Below are positions 22,311 through 31,065 of a stretch of DNA of 45,350 bases, piece by piece (the first letter of the stretch is position 1; each line of letters starts with the position of its first letter). The notes below the pieces were generated by a model that was not told where the DNA came from, did no database searches, and saw only the letters and a program-made list of their open reading frames with translations. The translations under genes were made by a program, and so were the position numbers. The DNA is from Prevotellamassilia sp. (GTDB taxonomy: Bacteria > Bacteroidota > Bacteroidia > Bacteroidales > Bacteroidaceae), in contig JAHAWW010000040.1 of NCBI GenBank assembly GCA_018383375.1, positions 1-45,350 on the forward strand. The letters are read 5' to 3'.

Positions 22311-23721
22311 CTGTGAAGCTACGCGGTAAGCCGCTCTGGGTTTTGGCTCTAATCCACAACACGCGCTCAGAAGACATGTTGGCTTCGCGCACGGCGGCGT
22401 CAAAGTCGTCAACGGTGCGCATCTCGCGGTCGTTGACCTTGGTGATGATGAGGCCTTTGGTGATGCCTGCTTCTTGCATCTTACCTGCCTTCACGGCGCT
22501 GACCATCAGACCGTAGCTGAGACCCAACTCTTTTTTCTCGGCATCGGTGAGCGGACGAAGGGCGGCTCCCATGGCATCGGTATCGATGGTCTCGACTGCC
22601 GAGGTGGTGCCCTGAACGTTGCGCAAGGTGACGGTGGCACGATGGGTCTTGCCATCACGCAAGTAGGTGATTTCGACTTTTTCGCCGGGACGGCGTGTGG
22701 CCACATGCTCTTGAAGTTCGCTCATCTTGTCGACACGATGACCACCAATGGCGGTGATGACGTCGCCCTCTTTGAGCACATCAGCCACAGAACCATCAGC
22801 AGAGACTTCGGCCACATAAACGCCGTTTGACGTACCGAGGTCGATGTCCTTGCCGGTCTTCTCTTTCTGCTGGTCGATATAGGTGGTGACATCGGTGCCT
22901 TTGATGCCCAAAACAGCGCGCTGCACGGTGCCATATTGCTTCAAATCGGCCACCACCTTGCTCACAATGCTCGTGGGGATGGCAAAGCCATAGCCGGCAT
23001 AAGAACCCGTCTGGGAATAAATCATGGCGTTGATGCCGACAAGCTCACCGCGGGTGTTGACAAGCGCTCCGCCCGAGTTGCCGGGATTGATGGCAGCATC
23101 GGTCTGAATGAAGCTCTCAATGCTGCCCGCACGAGCGCCAAGCCCTCTGGCCTTGGCACTGACAATGCCCGCCGTGACGGTGGAAGTGAGGCTGAAGGGA
23201 TTGCCTATGGCCAACACCCACTCACCAAGCTTGAGGTCGTCTGAACTGCCCATGGTGATGGGCTGGAGGCCTTCGGCTTCAATCTTAATGAGGGCGAGGT
23301 CGGTCTGTTCGTCTGTGCCAATGATGCGACCTTTATATTCTTTATTGTCATTGAGTTTGACCTGCAGCTCGTCGGCATTGGCCACAACGTGATTGTTGGT
23401 GACGATGTAACCATCGGCCGTAAGAATGACGCCCGAGCCGGCGCCTTGTCGTTTGGGCGTTTCTATCTGACGTTGCTGGCGGCCGCTACCTCCACGGCCG
23501 AAGAAATCGCCGAAGAAATCTTCGAAGGGGTCGGTATAGGTGACGGTTTCGCGGCGGCTGTTGGTGGTGACTTTGATGTAAACAACCGAACCGGTGGCTC
23601 GCTCGGCAGCATAGGTAAGGTCTACGGCTCCGGCAGCAGAGCGTCCCTGTGCCGAGGCTGAGGGGGCAAAAAGCAGTGCAGCCATAGCGCAGACTGCTGA
23701 AAACAAGAACTTTTTAATCAT
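22264..23721 (-). CDS. htrA: Periplasmic Do/DegP-family serine protease
   Basis: The 485-aa HtrA protease has a Sec signal peptide (MIKKFLFSAVCAMAALLFAP, cleavage after ASA near 24), a trypsin-like domain with triad His111 (NNHVV), Asp141 (TDLALIK) and Ser216 (NPGNSGG), and two PDZ domains near 290-390 and 400-480. The variable loop after residue 60 (DPFEDFFGDFFGRGG) is rich in Phe and Gly, as in Bacteroidetes relatives. It degrades or refolds damaged envelope proteins. The last ten residues (KDKETKKQRN) are encoded by a purine-rich repeat, so the C-terminal end may vary between strains. Confidence 0.95.
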   Translation of the reverse strand: MIKKFLFSAVCAMAALLFAPSASAQGRSAAGAVDLTYAAERATGSVVYIKVTTNSRRETVTYTDPFEDFFGDFFGRGGSGRQQRQIETPKRQGAGSGVILTADGYIVTNNHVVANADELQVKLNDNKEYKGRIIGTDEQTDLALIKIEAEGLQPITMGSSDDLKLGEWVLAIGNPFSLTSTVTAGIVSAKARGLGARAGSIESFIQTDAAINPGNSGGALVNTRGELVGINAMIYSQTGSYAGYGFAIPTSIVSKVVADLKQYGTVQRAVLGIKGTDVTTYIDQQKEKTGKDIDLGTSNGVYVAEVSADGSVADVLKEGDVITAIGGHRVDKMSELQEHVATRRPGEKVEITYLRDGKTHRATVTLRNVQGTTSAVETIDTDAMGAALRPLTDAEKKELGLSYGLMVSAVKAGKMQEAGITKGLIITKVNDREMRTVDDFDAAVREANMSSERVLWIRAKTQSGLPRSFTVELSQKDKETKKQRN

Positions 23722-24138
23722 TGTGTGTTTGTTGTATTTATTGACTAATTATATTGTTTATTTCATTGCAAAAAAGACCTTTGGCCTCTCATCCGGTGGC
23801 AGAGCCTTTGCTCAACCAACCTTCCGAAACGAAGACAAAATTAAAAGTTTTGACCGTCGGCCGGTTGTTCTTACCGCGATAAATCACCTTTTGTTCATCA
23901 TATTTAACGCTGCGCAGCGATGGCTTAACAGCACACGAGCCCGACTAAGGTTTTTTTAAGGATAGTTTGACACCCAAAGAGGCAACCGAACAAGATGACA
24001 AAAAAGGAGCAAGACGCCACAAGAGAGACGAAGAGGCGAAAAAATAAAGTTTTTTTGCCTTCTCATTATTCCTATATAAATAATAATCGATATATTCGCA
24101 GTCAAGTAACAATCTCTATCACATCAAACAAATCTGGT
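23722..24138. other. 417-bp divergent region between htrA and serC
   Basis: It holds an imperfect hairpin GGCCTCT...AGAGCC (23783-23806), a degenerate pair of TAAGGA-type motifs (TAAGG near 23946 and TTAAGGATAGTTT near 23957), and a purine tract (23992-24049). Neither gene has a clear TTTG/TAnnTTTG pair; TATATTCG near 24091 is the closest for serC. Confidence 0.5.
23992..24049 (+). repeat. Purine-rich tract upstream of serC
   Basis: AAGATGACAAAAAAGGAGCA is followed by AAGAGAGACGAAGAGGCGAA and an A run. It is similar to the tracts at 14459-14494 and 22186-22310. The serC frame stays open through it, but the sequence is not SerC-like. Confidence 0.55.
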
Positions 24139-25209
24139 ATGAAAAAGTATAATTTCGGTGCGGGTCCGTCTATTCTCCCGCAAGAAGTGATTAAAGCCAC
24201 GGCTGAGGCTTGTGTGGATTTTGGCGGTATGGGCCTCTCGCTTATGGAAATCAGCCACCGCTCGAAAGAGTTTCAAGCCGTAATGGACGAAGCTCAGGCG
24301 CTTTTCAAAGAACTGCTCGGCATCCCCGAAGGCTACAGCGTGGTGTTTGTGGGTGGCGGTGCCAGTTTGGAATTTTGCATGGTACCCTACAACCTCTTAG
24401 CCAAAAAAGCAGCCTATCTCAATACCGGTGTATGGGCCAAAAAGGCGCTCAAAGAGGCTAAACTCTTTGGTGAAGCCGTAGAGGTGGCCTCATCTGCAGC
24501 CGACAACTATACTTACATCCCTAAAGACTACACCATTCCGGCCGATGCCGACTATTTCCATATCACGACCAACAACACCATCTACGGCACTGAACTGCAC
24601 GAAGACATCGACAGCCCCGTGCCCCTCGTGGCCGATATGTCGTCTGACATTTTCTCACGCCCCATTGACGTGAGCAAATATGCGCTCATTTATGGTGGCG
24701 CTCAGAAAAATCTTTCAATGGCCGGCGTGACTTTCGTCATTATCAAAGACGAAATCCTCGGCAAGACCGGTCGCGACATTCCCACCATGATTGACTATCG
24801 CACCCACATCGACAAGGGTTCGATGTTTAACACACCTCCCGTGGTGCCCATTTATTGCGCTCTGCAGACACTCAAATGGATTAAAGCCAACGGCGGCGTG
24901 GCCGGTATGGAGAAGAGAGCCAAAGAGCGTGCCGAACTGCTCTATGGCGAAATTGATCGCAACAAGATGTTCCGAGGCACCGTGACGGCCAAAGAAGACC
25001 GCTCGTATATGAACATCTGTTTTGTGATGGCCGACGAATACAAAGACCTCGAAGCTGAATTCTTGCAATTTGCCCAATCTAAGGGTATGTGGGGCATCAA
25101 AGGACACCGCTCTGTGGGCGGATTCCGCGCCTCTTGCTACAACGCCATGCCGCTCGAAGGCGTACAGGCACTTGTAGACTGCATGAAAGAATTTGAGGCT
25201 GCTCACTAA
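24139..25209 (+). CDS. serC: Phosphoserine aminotransferase
   Basis: The 356-aa PLP enzyme makes 3-phosphoserine from 3-phosphohydroxypyruvate and glutamate. It starts MKKYNFGAGPSILPQEVI, the canonical SerC N terminus. The PLP lysine is K190 in YGGAQKNLSMAG. VGGGASLEFCMVPYNL near 71-86 and FRASCYNAMPLEGV at the C terminus are diagnostic. The frame is open 48 codons upstream (23995), but that part is repeat-derived, so I chose 24139. A terminator follows, and serA comes next. Confidence 0.96.
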   Translation: MKKYNFGAGPSILPQEVIKATAEACVDFGGMGLSLMEISHRSKEFQAVMDEAQALFKELLGIPEGYSVVFVGGGASLEFCMVPYNLLAKKAAYLNTGVWAKKALKEAKLFGEAVEVASSAADNYTYIPKDYTIPADADYFHITTNNTIYGTELHEDIDSPVPLVADMSSDIFSRPIDVSKYALIYGGAQKNLSMAGVTFVIIKDEILGKTGRDIPTMIDYRTHIDKGSMFNTPPVVPIYCALQTLKWIKANGGVAGMEKRAKERAELLYGEIDRNKMFRGTVTAKEDRSYMNICFVMADEYKDLEAEFLQFAQSKGMWGIKGHRSVGGFRASCYNAMPLEGVQALVDCMKEFEAAH

Positions 25210-25227
25210 TCAGCAACACCACCCTCA

Positions 25228-25278
25228 CAGAGGGGAGAAACAAAGCCTTTTCCGGCTGCTCTCCCCTCTGCCTTTTTT
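25228..25278 (+). terminator. Rho-independent terminator of serC
   Basis: CAGAGGGGAGA (25228-25238) pairs with TCTCCCCTCTG (25260-25270), followed by CC and six T. serA therefore probably has its own promoter or depends on read-through. Confidence 0.88.
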
Positions 25279-25308
25279 GCAATCTCAAGCCCCAGCTATT
25301 TAACTTCA
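25276..25308 (+). promoter_or_regulatory. Possible promoter for serA
   Basis: TTTG (25276-25279), 21 nt, TAACTTCA (25301-25308). The -33 element overlaps the T run of the serC terminator. It lies 48 bp before the serA ATG. Confidence 0.5.
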
Positions 25309-25356
25309 AGCAAGGCAGAGAAAAGAAATCGCACGAAACTGCAATCTTCATTCCCT

Positions 25357-26280
25357 ATGAAAAAAGTACTTATTGCCACAGAGAAACCCTTTGCTCCAGT
25401 GGCCATCAAAGACATCAAAGACATATTTGACTTGGCAGGCTACGAATGTCTGCTGTTGGAGAAATACACCGACAAACAGCAACTCATCGAAGCCGTGGCC
25501 GAAGTGGACGGACTTATCGTTCGCTCCGACAAAATCGACGACGCCGTGATGGCTGCCGCACCCAATCTGAAGATTATCGTCAGAGCAGGTGCCGGATATG
25601 ATAACATCGACCTCGCCGCCGCCACCGCTCACGGCATCGTGGTGATGAACACACCGGGACAAAACGCCAACGCCGTGGCCGAACTGGTCATCGGCCTGCT
25701 CATCTATACCATCCGTAACCAATTCGACGGTTCGGCAGGCACAGAACTGATGGGCAAGAAGCTTGGATTGATGGCCTTCGGCGCCGTGGCCCAAAACCTT
25801 GGCCGCATTGCCAAAGGTATGGGTATGGACATCTCAAGCTACTCACCCCTCAACCGTCCGCAGAAAATCATCGACGCCGGATATCACGTACACGAGTCGC
25901 TCGAGGCCCTCTTCCACTACAACGACATTGTGAGCCTGCACATCCCGGCCACACCGCAGACCAAAGGTATGATTGGCTACGAAGCCATTATGCAAATGAA
26001 AAAAGGAGCCATCTTGGTCAACTCCGCACGCAAAGAAATTATTGACGAGGCCGGACTGCTTAAGGCTATGACTGAAAGAACAGACCTCAGATATGTAACC
26101 GACCTGAAACTTGACGCTCACGAAGAAGCCATCGAGAAACTGGGCAAACGCTATGTCTTCACGCCTAAAAAGATGGGCGCACAGACAGCAGAAGCCAACA
26201 TCAATGCCGGCATCGCCGCTGCCCAGCAAATCGTTGATTTCATCGAAAACGGCGTGAAAACCTTCCAGGTGAACCACTAA
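25357..26280 (+). CDS. serA: D-3-phosphoglycerate dehydrogenase-type protein (short form)
   Basis: The 307-aa protein belongs to the D-2-hydroxyacid dehydrogenase family and lacks the C-terminal ACT domain of longer SerA forms. Its place between serC and the DUF1015 gene supports the first step of serine synthesis. Conserved parts include IIVRAGAGYDNIDLAAATAH near 73-92 and ILVNSARKEIIDEAGLL near 219-235 (catalytic Arg225). Two features are odd. The nucleotide loop reads LGLMAFGAVAQNLGR rather than GxGxxG. The usual TPH-xG-xxT histidine site reads TPKKMGAQT, with Lys271 where the catalytic His normally lies, and the DVFxxEP glutamate region is replaced by TDLKLDAHEE. This may be a lineage variant with altered catalysis. 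Confidence 0.85.
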   Translation: MKKVLIATEKPFAPVAIKDIKDIFDLAGYECLLLEKYTDKQQLIEAVAEVDGLIVRSDKIDDAVMAAAPNLKIIVRAGAGYDNIDLAAATAHGIVVMNTPGQNANAVAELVIGLLIYTIRNQFDGSAGTELMGKKLGLMAFGAVAQNLGRIAKGMGMDISSYSPLNRPQKIIDAGYHVHESLEALFHYNDIVSLHIPATPQTKGMIGYEAIMQMKKGAILVNSARKEIIDEAGLLKAMTERTDLRYVTDLKLDAHEEAIEKLGKRYVFTPKKMGAQTAEANINAGIAAAQQIVDFIENGVKTFQVNH

Positions 26281-26364
26281 AAAGTTCTGAAGACAAGCAC
26301 TCCTTATATATATTAAAGGAATGCGTCAGCCCATTCGTATTCATCACCCAAACCGAAGACCATT

Positions 26365-27600
26365 ATGCCCAAGATAAAACCCTTCAGAGGACTGCGCCCA
26401 CCCGTGGAACTGGTGGAAGAAGTGGAAAGTCGCCCCTACGACGTGCTCGACTCGGAAGAGGCCAGAGCCGAAGCCGGCAGCAACGAGAAATCGCTCTATC
26501 ACATCATTAAGCCCGAAATCAATTTTGAGCCGGGAACGAGCGAGTACGACCCACGCGTCTATCTCAGCGCCAAAGAGCAGTTTGAAAAATTCCAAAAAGA
26601 GGGCTGGCTCGTGCAGGATGACAAAGAGAACTACTATCTCTATGCTCAGACCATGAACGGCAAGACGCAATATGGCATCGTGGTGTGTGCACATGTAGAC
26701 GACTATATGAACGGCGTAATCAAAAAACACGAACTCACACGCCGCGACAAAGAAGACGACCGCATGAAGCACGTGGAAATCACTAATGCCAACATCGAAC
26801 CGGTCTTCTTGGCCTACAAGCACAACGACAAACTTGCCGCGCTCATCAATAAGTATGCGTCCACAAAGCCCCTTTACGATTTCATCGCTCCCATAGACGG
26901 GTTCGGCCACCAATTCTGGATTATCGACGACGAGGCCGACATCAGTCTCATCACAGACGAGTTTGCCAAAATGGATGCGCTCTACATCGCCGACGGCCAT
27001 CACCGCTCGGCTGCAGCAGCCAGAGTGGGCGCCGAAAAAGCTGCACGCGAGGGACACGGCGAGCACGACTTCTATATGGCTGTTTGCTTCCCTGCAGAAC
27101 AGCTCACCATTCTCGACTACAACCGCGTGGTCAAAGACCTAAACGGCCAAACGCCAGAAGATTTCTTAAAAGCACTCGAAGAAGATTTTGAAGTGGCCGA
27201 CAAAGGCACCGAGCTCTACCGCCCAGCCGAGATGCATGAGTTTTCGCTCTATCTCGAAGGCCGATGGTACAGCCTCAAAGCCCGTCAAGGCACCTTCAAT
27301 CCCGCAGACCCCATCGGTGTGCTCGACGTAGACATATCGTCACGACTCATCCTCGACAAACAGTTGGGCATCAAAGACTTGAGAAGCGACAAACGCATAG
27401 ACTTCGTGGGAGGACTGCGTGGACTGGGCGAACTTAAACGGCGCGTGGACAGCGGAGAGATGAAAATGGCCCTTGCGCTCTATCCCGTCAGCATGCAACA
27501 AATCATGGACATCGCCGACTCGGGCAACATTATGCCGCCCAAAGCCACATGGTTTGAACCCAAACTGAGAAGCGGACTGGTCATTCACAAACTCTCGTGA
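26365..27600 (+). CDS. DUF1015 family protein of the serine cluster
   Basis: The 411-aa cytosolic protein matches DUF1015 (COG4198): MPKIKPFRGLRPP at the start, RPYDVLDSEEA near 23-33, KHELTRRDKEDDR at 121-133, IADGHHRSAAAAR at 208-220, and GVLDVDISSRLILDKQLGI near 319-337. The invariant DGHHR element recalls the ParB-like/sulfiredoxin-like fold used by free serine kinases (SerK, SbnI), so a phospho-serine reaction is conceivable. It lies 84 bp after serA. A serB-type phosphatase is not seen here. The role in serine metabolism is inferred from context. Confidence 0.88.
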   Translation: MPKIKPFRGLRPPVELVEEVESRPYDVLDSEEARAEAGSNEKSLYHIIKPEINFEPGTSEYDPRVYLSAKEQFEKFQKEGWLVQDDKENYYLYAQTMNGKTQYGIVVCAHVDDYMNGVIKKHELTRRDKEDDRMKHVEITNANIEPVFLAYKHNDKLAALINKYASTKPLYDFIAPIDGFGHQFWIIDDEADISLITDEFAKMDALYIADGHHRSAAAARVGAEKAAREGHGEHDFYMAVCFPAEQLTILDYNRVVKDLNGQTPEDFLKALEEDFEVADKGTELYRPAEMHEFSLYLEGRWYSLKARQGTFNPADPIGVLDVDISSRLILDKQLGIKDLRSDKRIDFVGGLRGLGELKRRVDSGEMKMALALYPVSMQQIMDIADSGNIMPPKATWFEPKLRSGLVIHKLS

Positions 27601-27670
27601 AACCATCTCTCACGCACTATTTCGCATTTGACTTTCAACAACAAACAACAATAGTTTTACCTCAAACACT

Positions 27671-28711
27671 ATGAAAAAAAGAATTTTGGTGACCGGTGGC
27701 ACCGGTTTCATCGGTTCACACACCACAGTGGAACTTCAAAACGCCGGTTATGACGTTGTCATCATCGACAATCTCTCAAACTCAGACGCCAACGTGCTTG
27801 ACGGCATCGAAAAAATCACCGGCATCCGTCCGGCTTTCGAACAAGTGGACTGCTGCGACCTTGCAGCCCTTGAAGGTGTTTTCAAGAAATATCCCGGCAT
27901 CAGCGGTATCATCCACTTCGCAGCTTCAAAGGCTGTGGGCGAAAGCGTTGAGAAACCACTCAAATACTACGAAAACAACATTATGTCGCTCGTCAACCTG
28001 CTCAAGCTTATGCCGGAGTATGGCGTGAAAGGCATCATCTTCTCTTCAAGCTGCACCGTCTACGGCCAGCCCGATCCTGAAAATCTCCCCGTTACCGAAG
28101 AGGCTCCCATCAAGACGGCCGAAAGTCCTTACGGCAACACCAAGCAAATCAACGAAGAGATCATCCAAGACTATATCAAGAGCGGCGCCAACATCTCGGC
28201 CATCATCCTGCGCTATTTCAACCCCATCGGCGCTCACCCCACGGCAATCATCGGCGAGCTTCCCAACGGCGTCCCCGCAAACCTCATCCCCTACCTCACC
28301 CAGACGGCCATCGGCATCCGTCCCTGCCTCTCTGTCTTCGGCGACGACTACGACACGCCCGACGGCTCTTGCATCCGCGACTTCATCTATGTGGTTGACC
28401 TTGCCAAAGCCCACGTGGCAGCCATGGCGCGCATCGTTGAAGGCAAAAATGCCGACCCCGTGGAAATTTTCAACGTCGGCACCGGCAACGGCGTGAGTGT
28501 GCTTCAACTCATCAATACATTCGAGAAAGTCACCGGTGTGAAACTTAACTACAAGATTGTGGCGCGCCGTGCAGGTGACATTGAGAAAGTTTGGGGCAAC
28601 GTGGACAAAGCCAACAACGTGTTGGGCTGGAAAGCCGTTCACACCCTCGACGAGGCCCTGCTCTCTGCATGGAAATGGCAGCAGCAGTTGCGCGAAAGAG
28701 GCATTATGTAA
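27671..28711 (+). CDS. galE: UDP-glucose 4-epimerase
   Basis: The 346-aa extended short-chain dehydrogenase has the NAD-binding GGTGFIGS at 9-16, the catalytic Ser in FSSSCTVYG near 124-132 and the Tyr154-x3-Lys158 pair in SPYGNTKQ. LRYFNPIGAHPTAIIGE and SCIRDFIYVVDLAKAH are GalE hallmarks. It interconverts UDP-glucose and UDP-galactose for envelope polysaccharides and galactose use. It starts 70 bp after the DUF1015 stop and ends at its own terminator. Confidence 0.95.
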   Translation: MKKRILVTGGTGFIGSHTTVELQNAGYDVVIIDNLSNSDANVLDGIEKITGIRPAFEQVDCCDLAALEGVFKKYPGISGIIHFAASKAVGESVEKPLKYYENNIMSLVNLLKLMPEYGVKGIIFSSSCTVYGQPDPENLPVTEEAPIKTAESPYGNTKQINEEIIQDYIKSGANISAIILRYFNPIGAHPTAIIGELPNGVPANLIPYLTQTAIGIRPCLSVFGDDYDTPDGSCIRDFIYVVDLAKAHVAAMARIVEGKNADPVEIFNVGTGNGVSVLQLINTFEKVTGVKLNYKIVARRAGDIEKVWGNVDKANNVLGWKAVHTLDEALLSAWKWQQQLRERGIM

Positions 28712-28760
28712 TGCACCCCAAAGACGCTCTGCAACAATAACACAATAGACTGAAAACCAA

Positions 28761-28824
28761 GAGATGGTGTGCGACAACGCTCTCTCCCACTAAGAGAAAA
28801 CGGCCGCCCACCATCTCATTTTTT
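28761..28824 (+). terminator. Rho-independent terminator of galE
   Basis: GAGATGGTG (28761-28769) pairs with CACCATCTC (28809-28817), followed by A and six T. The 39-nt loop contains a smaller CTCTCTC...GAGA pairing. Confidence 0.85.
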
Positions 28825-28845
28825 GCTTGTCCGCTCACCTCAGCT

Positions 28846-30015
28846 ATGCCCATCATTCACCATTCATCTTCGGCCCTGCCCTGCCCCGCCTATATTTTTG
28901 AGGAAGACAAACTGCGTCGCAATCTCTCGCTCATCCGCTACATCATGGACGAGACGGGCGTTGAGTTTATTTTAGCCTTCAAGGCCTTTGCCCTGTGGAA
29001 GACCTTTCCGGTTTTTCGCCAATACATTGCCCACACTACAGCCTCTTCGCCCTATGAAGCCCGACTGGCCTACGAAGAGTTTGGCAGCAAAGCCCATACC
29101 TATTCGCCGGCCTACGAGAAGGATACTTTTGCAGAAATTGTGAGATGCAGCAGCCACATCACGTTTAATTCCCTCTCACAATATGAGCGTTTCCATGGTG
29201 AAGCCCTGCAAGGCGGCGTGTCGCTCGGCCTACGCATCAATCCCGAATACAGCGAGATTGAGACAGAAATCTACAATCCCTGTGCGCCTGGTTCCCGCTT
29301 CGGCATTATGGCCGGCGACCTTCCGACTACACTCCCCGATGGCATCGAAGGCTTTCACTGCCATTGCCACTGTGAGAGTTCGGCCCTGGCCTTAGTCCAC
29401 ACGCTCGAACATCTTGAAGCCAAATTTAGCTCGTGGTTTGGACAAATCAAATGGCTCAATCTCGGCGGCGGTCACCTTGTGAGTCGTGAGGGCTACGACG
29501 TAGACCTGCTGATCGCCACACTCAAAAGCCTCAAAGCCCGCTATCCACACCTTCACATCATCCTCGAACCCGGATCGGCTTTTGCTTGGCAGACGGGCAC
29601 GCTCACCAGCCGGGTCGTAGACATCGTTTCAAACAGCGGCATCAAGACGGCCATAGTCAACGTGAGTTTCACCTGCCATATGCCCGACTGCCTCGAAATG
29701 CCCTACCACCCCACCATCATCGGTGCCACTACGCTCACCGATGGTGCCGAAGCCGGAAGGGAGACCTCACCTTGTGTCTATCGCATTGGCGGCAACAGTT
29801 GTCTGAGTGGCGACTTTATGGGCTATTGGGCTTTTCCCAGGCCGCTCGCCGTGGGCGACGAAATCGTTTTCGACGATATGATACACTACACCACGGTCAA
29901 GACTAATATGTTTAACGGCATACATCATCCGGCGCTTGTTTTCCATCGCAGCGACGGCAGCTATGAGGTGTTGCGCCAATACACTTATGCCGACTATCGC
30001 GACCGGATGGATTGA
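28846..30015 (+). CDS. nspC: Carboxynorspermidine (carboxyspermidine) decarboxylase
   Basis: The 389-aa fold-III PLP decarboxylase makes norspermidine or spermidine from the carboxy precursor, the alternative polyamine route usual in Bacteroidetes. The PLP lysine is K46 in FILAFKAFALW. FHCHCHCESSA near 170 and WLNLGGGHLVSREGYD near 204 hold cofactor phosphate contacts. The active-site cysteine motif is GGNSCLSGDFMGYW near 318. Its usual partner, carboxynorspermidine synthase, is not in the window. The gene starts soon after the galE terminator and ends at its own terminator. Confidence 0.94.
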   Translation: MPIIHHSSSALPCPAYIFEEDKLRRNLSLIRYIMDETGVEFILAFKAFALWKTFPVFRQYIAHTTASSPYEARLAYEEFGSKAHTYSPAYEKDTFAEIVRCSSHITFNSLSQYERFHGEALQGGVSLGLRINPEYSEIETEIYNPCAPGSRFGIMAGDLPTTLPDGIEGFHCHCHCESSALALVHTLEHLEAKFSSWFGQIKWLNLGGGHLVSREGYDVDLLIATLKSLKARYPHLHIILEPGSAFAWQTGTLTSRVVDIVSNSGIKTAIVNVSFTCHMPDCLEMPYHPTIIGATTLTDGAEAGRETSPCVYRIGGNSCLSGDFMGYWAFPRPLAVGDEIVFDDMIHYTTVKTNMFNGIHHPALVFHRSDGSYEVLRQYTYADYRDRMD

Positions 30016-30041
30016 CCGCCGGTGCGTTCCAGTTTTTCCAT

Positions 30042-30088
30042 ACACAGCCCAAGAGTGGTCAACGACGCGCTTCGGGCTGTGTTTTTTT
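30042..30088 (+). terminator. Rho-independent terminator of nspC
   Basis: ACACAGCCC (30042-30050) pairs with GGGCTGTGT (30074-30082), followed by a run of seven T. Confidence 0.9.
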
Positions 30089-30117
30089 GTAAGAAAACGA
30101 AAAAAAGCGGTCAAATA

Positions 30118-30148
30118 TTTGCCATTTTACAAAAAGGGCGTATCTTTG
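30118..30148 (+). promoter_or_regulatory. Promoter for tRNA-Asp and tRNA-Arg
   Basis: TTTG (30118-30121), 19 nt, TATCTTTG (30141-30148) followed by CA. It matches the phylum consensus and lies 51 bp before tRNA-Asp. Confidence 0.8.
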
Positions 30149-30199
30149 CACTCGCTAAACGGAAAGGCGCAAGCCTTGAAGACGTTTACACTCCCCTTT

Positions 30200-30276
30200 G
30201 GTGCGTTAGTTCAGCTGGTTAGAATACATGCCTGTCACGCATGGGGTCACGGGTTCGAGTCCCGTACGCACCGCCA
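30200..30276 (+). tRNA. tRNA-Asp (GTC)
   Basis: Acceptor GGTGCGT pairs with ACGCACC. The anticodon loop CT-GTC-AC gives anticodon GTC for Asp codons. The T loop is TTCGAGT. The 3' GCCA is encoded. First gene of a two-tRNA transcript. Confidence 0.97.
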
Positions 30277-30295
30277 CTTATTTGGCCTAAGCCAC

Positions 30296-30369
30296 GGCTC
30301 ATTAGCTCAACTGAATAGAGCATCTGACTACGGATCAGAAGGTTGCAGGTTTGAATCCTGCATGAGTCA
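30296..30369 (+). tRNA. tRNA-Arg (ACG)
   Basis: Acceptor GGCTCAT pairs with ATGAGTC with one G-T pair. The anticodon loop CT-ACG-GA gives ACG, which after A34-to-inosine editing reads CGN arginine codons. CCA is not encoded. It lies 19 bp after tRNA-Asp and before a strong terminator. Confidence 0.95.
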
Positions 30370-30389
30370 CACCAAAGGCCTATTACTAG

Positions 30390-30426
30390 AAAGACTTCAG
30401 CCGATTGGCTGAAGTCTTTCTTTTTT
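30390..30426 (+). terminator. Rho-independent terminator of the tRNA pair
   Basis: AAAGACTTCAGCC (30390-30402) pairs perfectly with GGCTGAAGTCTTT (30407-30419) with a 4-nt loop, followed by C and six T. Confidence 0.96.
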
Positions 30427-30482
30427 ATCACACGATTATCTCTCCCCCCATATTTTTCTTTGAGAATAATATGCAACGCTCG

Positions 30483-30535
30483 GCAAAGTCCAAGTAAACT
30501 TGTCTTCGCTCTCACTTGCACGAAATTTCTTTGAG
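30483..30535 (+). repeat. Degenerate copy of the promoter repeat family
   Basis: GGCAAAGTCCAAGTAAACTT, then TTCGCTCTCACTTGCACGA and TTTCTTTGAG, follow the order of the units at 33144-33332 (GGCAAATTAAAACAAGTTTT, GCTCTCGCTTGCACTA, CCTTTC). No plus-strand gene follows, so it is probably a relic. Confidence 0.4.
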
Positions 30536-30567
30536 ATTATCGCCTGTGCCTCATCCAAGTCAAAACC

Positions 30568-31065
30568 CTATCCTTTACGCTGACCTCGTCTGAACCCACA
30601 AAATTTTTCGGACACAAATATTCCGACAAGGGCGCCCACGACCATAAAGAGGATTATCAGCATCGTCATGATGGCATTGTAGGCCAAGACATTGAGATAG
30701 TGTTCAGACGGTGTGCCGTCTGAAAGATATTGCAGGTAGCTGATGAGTGCCTGGATTGTGCCGTATGCATACATTCCGGGTATCATCGGCAATAGTGCAG
30801 GAAATGCCAAAACCTCGTAGGGACAGCTATATCGCCGCGAAACTAACGATGATATTATGCCAATACAGATGCTTCCGGCAAATCCGGCCAGGATGATGTT
30901 GAGATGAAAAGACGCATTTATCAAGCCAAAACGGGTGGCATGACCTATGGCTGCGATAAATCCGCACCAGGGCAGTAGGCTACGCGGTGTGTTGTTGATG
31001 CTACCAAAACCTATTGCCGCCATACTGGCAAAGAGTCCGTCGGTGAATAGTGTGGTTATTTCCAT
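30568..31065 (-). CDS. Threonine/serine exporter, C-terminal membrane subunit (YjjB/ThrE_2-like)
   Basis: The 165-aa integral membrane protein begins MEITTLFTDGLFASMAAIGF and has about four or five hydrophobic segments, including LIIGS-type Gly-rich helices (ILAGFAGSICIGIISSLVS near 68-86) and LLPMIPGMYAYGTIQ near 101-115, the ThrE_2/YjjB signature. It pairs with the YjjP-like subunit encoded just upstream, whose stop overlaps this start by 10 bp. Family members export serine, threonine or succinate-type acids. The substrate here is not known. Confidence 0.85.
   Translation of the reverse strand: MEITTLFTDGLFASMAAIGFGSINNTPRSLLPWCGFIAAIGHATRFGLINASFHLNIILAGFAGSICIGIISSLVSRRYSCPYEVLAFPALLPMIPGMYAYGTIQALISYLQYLSDGTPSEHYLNVLAYNAIMTMLIILFMVVGALVGIFVSEKFCGFRRGQRKG

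Noticed and set aside
23995..24138. 48-codon N-terminal extension of SerC
   Set aside because: It is encoded by a purine-rich repeat and precedes the canonical SerC start MKKYNFGAGP.
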